Part shown: one piece after another, positions 59,563-64,000 of the stretch | How the letters are laid out: the number at the start of each line of letters is the position of its first letter | Numbering within the stretch: position 1 is the first letter of the stretch | From: Rufibacter tibetensis | Lineage (GTDB): Bacteria; Bacteroidota; Bacteroidia; Cytophagales; Hymenobacteraceae | Assembly: GCF_001310085.1 (NCBI RefSeq) | Contig: NZ_CP012643.1 | Location: 3,912,001-3,976,000, forward strand | Reading direction: 5' to 3' | DNA: 64,000 nucleotides | Translations under genes and position numbers: made by a program | The notes under the pieces: model-generated | Told to the model about the DNA's origin: nothing | Database searches by the model: none | The model's input: the letters and a program-made list of their open reading frames with translations, nothing else

Positions 59563-60855
59563 ATGAAAAACCTTTTCGCTCATAAAATACTGTTGATGGC
59601 ATGTGTGCTGTTCTGGTGCTCTAAACAGGCAAGCGCTCAATTCACGCTTTCTGCGGAGGTGAGGCCAAGGGCTGAATTAAGACATGGTTTCAAAACAGTG
59701 AAAGCGGAAAAGGATGATCCTGCCTTTTTTGTGGAGCAGCGGTCTCGGTTGAGTGCGCTGTACAAGAGGGAAAAACTAGGGGTGAAAGTAACCCTGCAGG
59801 ACGTGCGGGTGTGGGGAAACACCAACCAGATCTACAAATCAGACCCCAGTCTTTTCAATGTATACGAGGCCTACGGCGAATACCAACTCACTCCTCAGCT
59901 AGCCATACGCGTGGGCAGGCAGGAACTGGACTATGACAACGCCCGCTTTCTGGGCAACCTGGATTGGGCACAGCAAGGACGCAGCCATGATGCCGCTCGC
60001 ATCAAGTACGCCGATAGTACTGGGTTTGCGGTACACGCTGGAGCAGGCTTCAACCAGTCGGTGGCTTCTGAGCCTACCAAGCTTTTTGACACCTATTATT
60101 CAGGGGTAGACAATTACAAAACCATGCAGTACCTGTGGGTGCACAAGGAGTGGAGCTTGGCCAAAGTGTCGGCGTTGTTCTTTAACGACGGGCGGCAGAA
60201 AGCGGACTCCACCGTAGCTTTCCGGCAAACCTACGGACTTGCCGGCGAGGTGAACGCCGGACGGGTGAAGCTGGGAAGTGAGTTGTATTTCCAGGGCGGG
60301 AAGGATGTGGCTGGCAAAACGGTGCGGGCGTATTTGGCGGCGGCATACGCCACCTTTACTACTAAACTCACTCCCGTGACCCTAGGCGTAGATTACCTTT
60401 CAGGCACCGGCAGAGGAGAGTCGCGCAACCACGCTTTCAATCCGCTGTACGGGACCAACCATGCTTTCTATGGCTTGATGGATTACTTCTACGTGGGCAG
60501 CAGCCATGGGCAGGAGGGACGTACCACGGGTTTAGTAGATGTTTTCCTGAAAACGGCCTTTAAATTAGGCCAGAGCAGTTCGCTTCTGGCGCAATTCCAT
60601 CATTTTAAATCACCGGTAACGTTAGTTAATCCTACAGAGGCTACAGGTACCCTCTCTTCGCGGCTAGGCGAAGAAATTGACTTGGTCTTCAATCAGAACA
60701 TCAGCGCTGACTTTAACCTGAAACTGGGGTATTCCCAACTCTACGCCACCAACTCCCTTGATGCGCTAAAAGGCAAAAGGGGTAGTGGGGTCAACCAATG
60801 GGCCTGGCTCATGCTCACCTTCAAGCCGGTTCTGTTCCAGCAGCAGGCTCCGTAA
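59563..60855 (+). CDS. Alginate-export-family outer-membrane porin
   Basis: This 430-residue beta-barrel protein has a signal peptide (1-25, ending SKQASA) and the AlgE-like/alginate_exp (PF13372) pattern. QFTLSAEVRPRAELRHGFKT begins the barrel, then RLSALYKREKLGVKVTLQDV, RVGRQELDYDNARFLGNLDW and periodic aromatic residues to a final WLMLTFKPVLF. In Bacteroidota, members lying in nitrate-assimilation clusters are assumed to be anion porins for nitrate or nitrite. The genomic context here is exactly that, but the substrate is inferred. The 264-bp gap before it shows no gene. Confidence 0.88.
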   Translation: MKNLFAHKILLMACVLFWCSKQASAQFTLSAEVRPRAELRHGFKTVKAEKDDPAFFVEQRSRLSALYKREKLGVKVTLQDVRVWGNTNQIYKSDPSLFNVYEAYGEYQLTPQLAIRVGRQELDYDNARFLGNLDWAQQGRSHDAARIKYADSTGFAVHAGAGFNQSVASEPTKLFDTYYSGVDNYKTMQYLWVHKEWSLAKVSALFFNDGRQKADSTVAFRQTYGLAGEVNAGRVKLGSELYFQGGKDVAGKTVRAYLAAAYATFTTKLTPVTLGVDYLSGTGRGESRNHAFNPLYGTNHAFYGLMDYFYVGSSHGQEGRTTGLVDVFLKTAFKLGQSSSLLAQFHHFKSPVTLVNPTEATGTLSSRLGEEIDLVFNQNISADFNLKLGYSQLYATNSLDALKGKRGSGVNQWAWLMLTFKPVLFQQQAP

Positions 60856-60929
60856 TCCTTTTCCTTCTCACCGGCAAATCCTTCGCCACTCCCTAACAAA
60901 CCTACTCTTCACCTTAAATCAGCAGTATC

Positions 60930-62282
60930 ATGAAAGCATCACACGGTAAGGCAACCTCCATCAACCTATTCAGCCTGAAAACCATACAAATGCGCACTTT
61001 CCACTTGTCGTGGTTCGCGTTTTTCCTTTGTTTCTTCGGGTGGTTTGGCATTGCCCCGCTCATGGCCATAGTCCGCGATGAACTGAACCTTTCCAAATCG
61101 GAGATCGGGAACATCATGATTGCTTCGGTGTCCATCACCATTATGGCCCGCCTGATCATTGGCTGGTTATGTGATAAAATTGGTCCGCGGATCAGTTACA
61201 CCATCATTCTGATTTTGGGAGCGCTGCCGGTGATGTTCATCGGGTTCAGCACAGACTATGAAAGCTTCCTGCTGTTTAGGCTAGCTATTGGGGTAATTGG
61301 GGCTTCGTTCGTGATTACCCAGTACCACACCACCGCCATGTTTGCCCCCAACGTGGTGGGCACCGCCAATGCGACCACCGCCGGCTGGGGAAACCTGGGA
61401 GGAGGCATTACCCAAATGGTTATGCCGCTGTTCTTCGCCGGTTTTGTGGCGCTGGGTTTTGTAAATGCCCAAGCCTGGCGCTACGCCATGGTGATTCCCG
61501 GGGTGCTGATGATCCTTTGCGGTATTGCTTACTTTTTCTGGACCACAGATTACCCAGCCGGGAACAAGGCTGAGCTGCAGAAAGCGGCCGGTGATAAAAA
61601 GAAAACTGGGGTTTCGTTCTGGAAAGCCATTGCCGATTACCGGGTATGGGCGTTGTTTGTGCTGTACGGTGCCTGCTTCGGGATTGAACTCACCATCAAC
61701 AACATTGCCGCCATCTACTACCACGACAACTTTGCGCTTAGCCTGGAAACCGCGGGCATGATTGCCGGTCTGTTCGGGCTAATGAACATTTTCGCCCGTA
61801 CCCTGGGGGGGTACTTCGGCGATAAAGCCGGCATCAAGTGGGGATTGTCTGGCCGGGTATGGTTTTTAGGAGCCGTAATTCTGGTAGAAGGACTGGCTTT
61901 GATGGTGTTTGCGCAAATGACGGTGCTTTCCTTCTCCATCATTTCGCTGGTGGTATTCAGCCTTTTTGTGCAGATGGCCGAAGGAGCCACTTTTTCGGTG
62001 GTGCCGTTCATCAACAAGAAAGCCATGGGCGCCGTGGCTGGGGTAGTGGGCGCCGGGGGCAATGCCGGGGCTGTGGCGGCAGGTTTCCTGTTCAAGGTAG
62101 AATCCTTTTCCTATCCGCAGGCGCTGTTCATCATTGGGTTAGTTGTGGCCGGGAGTTCCGTGCTGGCCCTGTTGGTCCGCTTCTCAAAGGAGACCGAGAC
62201 CGAAGCAAGGTTGGAGCTGAAGCAGCTGTTGGCCGAGGCCAGAGGAGAGCATGTTCCAGCCATGCTGTACGCCCAAGAGTAA
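60930..62282 (+). CDS. narK: NarK-type nitrate/nitrite MFS transporter
   Basis: This 450-residue inner-membrane major facilitator has 12 predicted helices. Nitrate-porter signatures are NATTAGWGNLGGGITQMVMP (nitrate signature with the Gly-rich motif) and AVAGVVGAGGNAGAVAAGFLF in the second half. FGWFGIAPLMAIVRDELNLS follows the first helix and contains the substrate-binding Arg candidate. It imports nitrate (and may export nitrite). It follows the porin gene by 74 bp and precedes the nitrate reductase gene, from which it is separated by a large palindrome. Confidence 0.93.
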   Translation: MKASHGKATSINLFSLKTIQMRTFHLSWFAFFLCFFGWFGIAPLMAIVRDELNLSKSEIGNIMIASVSITIMARLIIGWLCDKIGPRISYTIILILGALPVMFIGFSTDYESFLLFRLAIGVIGASFVITQYHTTAMFAPNVVGTANATTAGWGNLGGGITQMVMPLFFAGFVALGFVNAQAWRYAMVIPGVLMILCGIAYFFWTTDYPAGNKAELQKAAGDKKKTGVSFWKAIADYRVWALFVLYGACFGIELTINNIAAIYYHDNFALSLETAGMIAGLFGLMNIFARTLGGYFGDKAGIKWGLSGRVWFLGAVILVEGLALMVFAQMTVLSFSIISLVVFSLFVQMAEGATFSVVPFINKKAMGAVAGVVGAGGNAGAVAAGFLFKVESFSYPQALFIIGLVVAGSSVLALLVRFSKETETEARLELKQLLAEARGEHVPAMLYAQE

Positions 62283-62295
62283 GTGAATTAAAACG

Positions 62296-62331
62296 GTTTC
62301 AAGGCTCTTTTTCGAAAAAGAGCCTTGAAAC
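62296..62331. terminator. 36-bp perfect palindrome between narK and the nitrate reductase gene
   Basis: Bases 62296-62331 are self-complementary over their whole length, reading GTTTCAAGGCTCTTTTTCGA to the centre and its complement after it. The RNA forms a stem of about 16 bp closed by a UUCG-type loop. It has no extended T-run beyond the stem. It lies 57 bp before the reductase start codon and may limit transcription of the reductase relative to the porter. Confidence 0.75.
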
Positions 62332-62388
62332 TGCAACAATCGAATTCTCCTGGAGAATCATTTTACCAAATCAAGAAGCTTTTAACGT

Positions 62389-64000
62389 ATGGTACCTTCT
62401 AACGAACGGCAATCGGCAAGTCTATCCAGTACCTGTTGCTATTGTGGCGTGGGCTGTGGCGTAGTGGTCACCAAAGAGAAGAACGGAACGGTAGCCGTAG
62501 AGGGTGACAAGACCCACCCGGTGAACAAAGGCATGCTTTGCAGCAAGGGAATTAACCTGCAGTACACCGTCAACGACAAAAGCGACCGGCTGCTCTACCC
62601 GCAGATGCGCTACAACAAGAGCATGCACCTGCAACGGGTAAGCTGGGACGAAGCCCTGCAACGGACGGCTGCTGTGTTTAAGACCTTTATTCAAAAATTC
62701 GGACCAGATTCGGTTGCCTTCTATGCTTCAGGCCAGTGCCTGACGGAAGAGTACTACGTCATCAACAAACTTATCAAAGGTTTTATAGGCAGCAATAACC
62801 TGGATACCAACTCCCGGTTGTGCATGAGCAGCGCCGTGGCCGGGTACAAAATGGCCCTGGGCGAGGACAGCGTGCCCATCTGCTACGATGACATTGAACT
62901 GGCTGATTGTTTCTATGTGACCGGAGCGAACCCCGCCTGGTGCCATCCCATTTTGTGGCGTAGGGTAGAAGCGCACAAAGCCGCCCATCCCGAGGTGAAG
63001 ATCATTGTGGTGGACCCGCGGGTGACCGATACCTGCTCAGTTGCTGATCTGCACCTGCAACTGAATCCCGGCACTGATGTGACCCTGAACCACGCTTTGG
63101 GCAGAATACTGATTGAGAATGGCGACATAGACCTATACTTTATTCAGCACCACGCCGAAGGGTTTGAGAAGTACAAAGAGCTGGCTTTCCAGAAATCAGT
63201 AGCCGAGGCGGCGGAAATCTGCGGGGTACGGGAGGAAGATTTGCGCTTGGCTGCTCATTACATCGGCAACCCCAAAGGCTTTATTTCCATGTGGACGATG
63301 GGGCTGAACCAAAGCTCCATTGGGGTGAACAAGAACCTGAGTCTGCTCAACCTGAACCTGATCACCGGACACATAGGTAAACCCGGCTCCGGTCCCTTTT
63401 CTCTGACCGGCCAACCCAACGCCATGGGCGGCCGCGAAGTTGGGGGCTTGTCTAACCTGCTACCCGCGCACCGCAACCTGAATGATCCTATTCACCGGGC
63501 CGAGGTGCAGAAGTTCTGGGGAGGAACCTCTATTTCAGAGAAGCCCGGCTTAACCGCCACCGAGATGTTTGAGGCCCTGAACGATGGTCGCCTGAAAGCC
63601 ATCTGGATTCTCTGCACCAACCCATTGACTAGCCTGCCTAACGTGCGGCTGGCCGAGGAAGCCCTGAAGAAAGCCAAGTTTGTGGTGGTGCAGGAAATCA
63701 GCAATACCCCTGAAACGCTTGCCTATGCAGATGTAATTTTACCTGCGGCGGCCTGGGCCGAAAAGGAGGGCACTATGACCAACTCTGAAAGGCGCATCAG
63801 CTACCTGAATAAAGTCCTTGACCCACCCGGTGAGGCCCTGCCCGATGCGGAGATCATCTGCCGGTTCGCGCAGCACATGGGTTTTCAGGGGTTCAGCTAT
63901 TCTAATGCCGCCGCTATTTACCAGGAACACGCCAAACTTACTGCCGGTACGTCTCTTGACATCACTGGGCTGAGTTATGAGGTGCTGAAAAAGCAAGGTT
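62389..64000 (+). CDS. nasA: Assimilatory nitrate reductase catalytic subunit (partial, N-terminal 537 residues)
   Basis: This molybdopterin-bis(MGD) oxidoreductase of the NasA/NapA type is cut by the window end and still open at 64000. The N-terminal [4Fe-4S] ligands are Cys16, Cys19, Cys23 (CCYCGVGCGV) and Cys51 (MLCSKG). The molybdenum-ligating Cys145 is in NSRLCMSSAVAGYK. MGD-binding stretches follow: VTGANPAWCHPI, IIVVDPRVTDTC, GLNQSSIGVNKN, NLITGHIGKPGSGPFSLTGQPNAMGGREVG and ILCTNPLTSLPN. No Tat signal is present, so it acts in the cytoplasm and is assimilatory. Nitrite produced is passed to NirBD. The ATG at 62389 is the only reasonable start. Confidence 0.93.
   Translation, partial: MVPSNERQSASLSSTCCYCGVGCGVVVTKEKNGTVAVEGDKTHPVNKGMLCSKGINLQYTVNDKSDRLLYPQMRYNKSMHLQRVSWDEALQRTAAVFKTFIQKFGPDSVAFYASGQCLTEEYYVINKLIKGFIGSNNLDTNSRLCMSSAVAGYKMALGEDSVPICYDDIELADCFYVTGANPAWCHPILWRRVEAHKAAHPEVKIIVVDPRVTDTCSVADLHLQLNPGTDVTLNHALGRILIENGDIDLYFIQHHAEGFEKYKELAFQKSVAEAAEICGVREEDLRLAAHYIGNPKGFISMWTMGLNQSSIGVNKNLSLLNLNLITGHIGKPGSGPFSLTGQPNAMGGREVGGLSNLLPAHRNLNDPIHRAEVQKFWGGTSISEKPGLTATEMFEALNDGRLKAIWILCTNPLTSLPNVRLAEEALKKAKFVVVQEISNTPETLAYADVILPAAAWAEKEGTMTNSERRISYLNKVLDPPGEALPDAEIICRFAQHMGFQGFSYSNAAAIYQEHAKLTAGTSLDITGLSYEVLKKQG

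Overview
The window looks like chromosomal DNA from a Bacteroidota, most likely order Cytophagales, family Hymenobacteraceae (Rufibacter, Nibribacter, Pontibacter or Hymenobacter type). The family-level placement is inference. It rests on three large secreted proteins with type IX secretion (T9SS) C-terminal sorting domains, SusC/FecA-style TonB receptors with N-terminal carboxypeptidase-like domains, a TAnnTTTG-type promoter, and Bacteroidota-specific families (DUF4856, imelysin, HTTM, DUF6503). I recognised no rRNA, tRNA or CRISPR array.

Layout. 1-5.1 kb: an IS1-like remnant at the edge, a secreted CBM6/polysaccharide-deacetylase-like T9SS protein with an exact internal 384-bp duplication, then decayed GC-rich sequence. 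5.7-6.4 kb: a lipoprotein with a 15-bp coding repeat. 6.8-13.3 kb: two paralogous PAS-histidine-kinase/single-domain response-regulator pairs (the first kinase lacks its 5' end) and a kinase remnant. 13.6-16.6 kb: a STAS-like protein, a truncated GH95 fucosidase and an L-fucose/L-arabinose-type isomerase. 16.9-18 kb: a GNAT acetyltransferase and a prolyl-tRNA editing protein. 18.4-19.8 kb: a two-gene cassette consisting of an intact homolog of the 5-hmdU DNA kinase/alpha-glutamyl-putrescinyl-thymine pyrophosphorylase helical family, translationally coupled to a TIR-like (MTH538/DUF1863 type) gene broken by several frameshifts. This is the most unusual locus in the window.

20-27.1 kb is a probable metal-uptake operon: DUF4856 lipoprotein, imelysin, HTTM membrane protein, TonB receptor, small lipoprotein and DUF2231 membrane protein. 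It is followed by DUF2254, cupin and DUF6503 genes, then a second TonB receptor overlapping a thioredoxin-fold gene (30.3-33.2 kb). TTTAG/CTAAA boxes recur upstream of three of these units and suggest a shared metal-responsive regulator. 33.2-36 kb holds a hybrid kinase with a 21-residue coiled-coil repeat.

38-53 kb is a carbohydrate and secretion region. It holds two PL11 rhamnogalacturonan-lyase genes (one a 1540-residue T9SS protein), an L-type-lectin T9SS protein that may be frameshifted at its start, a PhoD phosphatase and a GlcG/HbpS protein. 53.3-64 kb is an assimilatory nitrate cluster: trpD2/ybiB-like and cobA on the minus strand; nirB, nirD, an alginate-export-type porin, narK and the first part of a nasA/napA-like nitrate reductase on the plus strand. 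CobA would make the siroheme precursor for NirB. The porin and NarK would bring in nitrate, NasA would reduce it to nitrite, and NirBD would reduce nitrite to ammonium.
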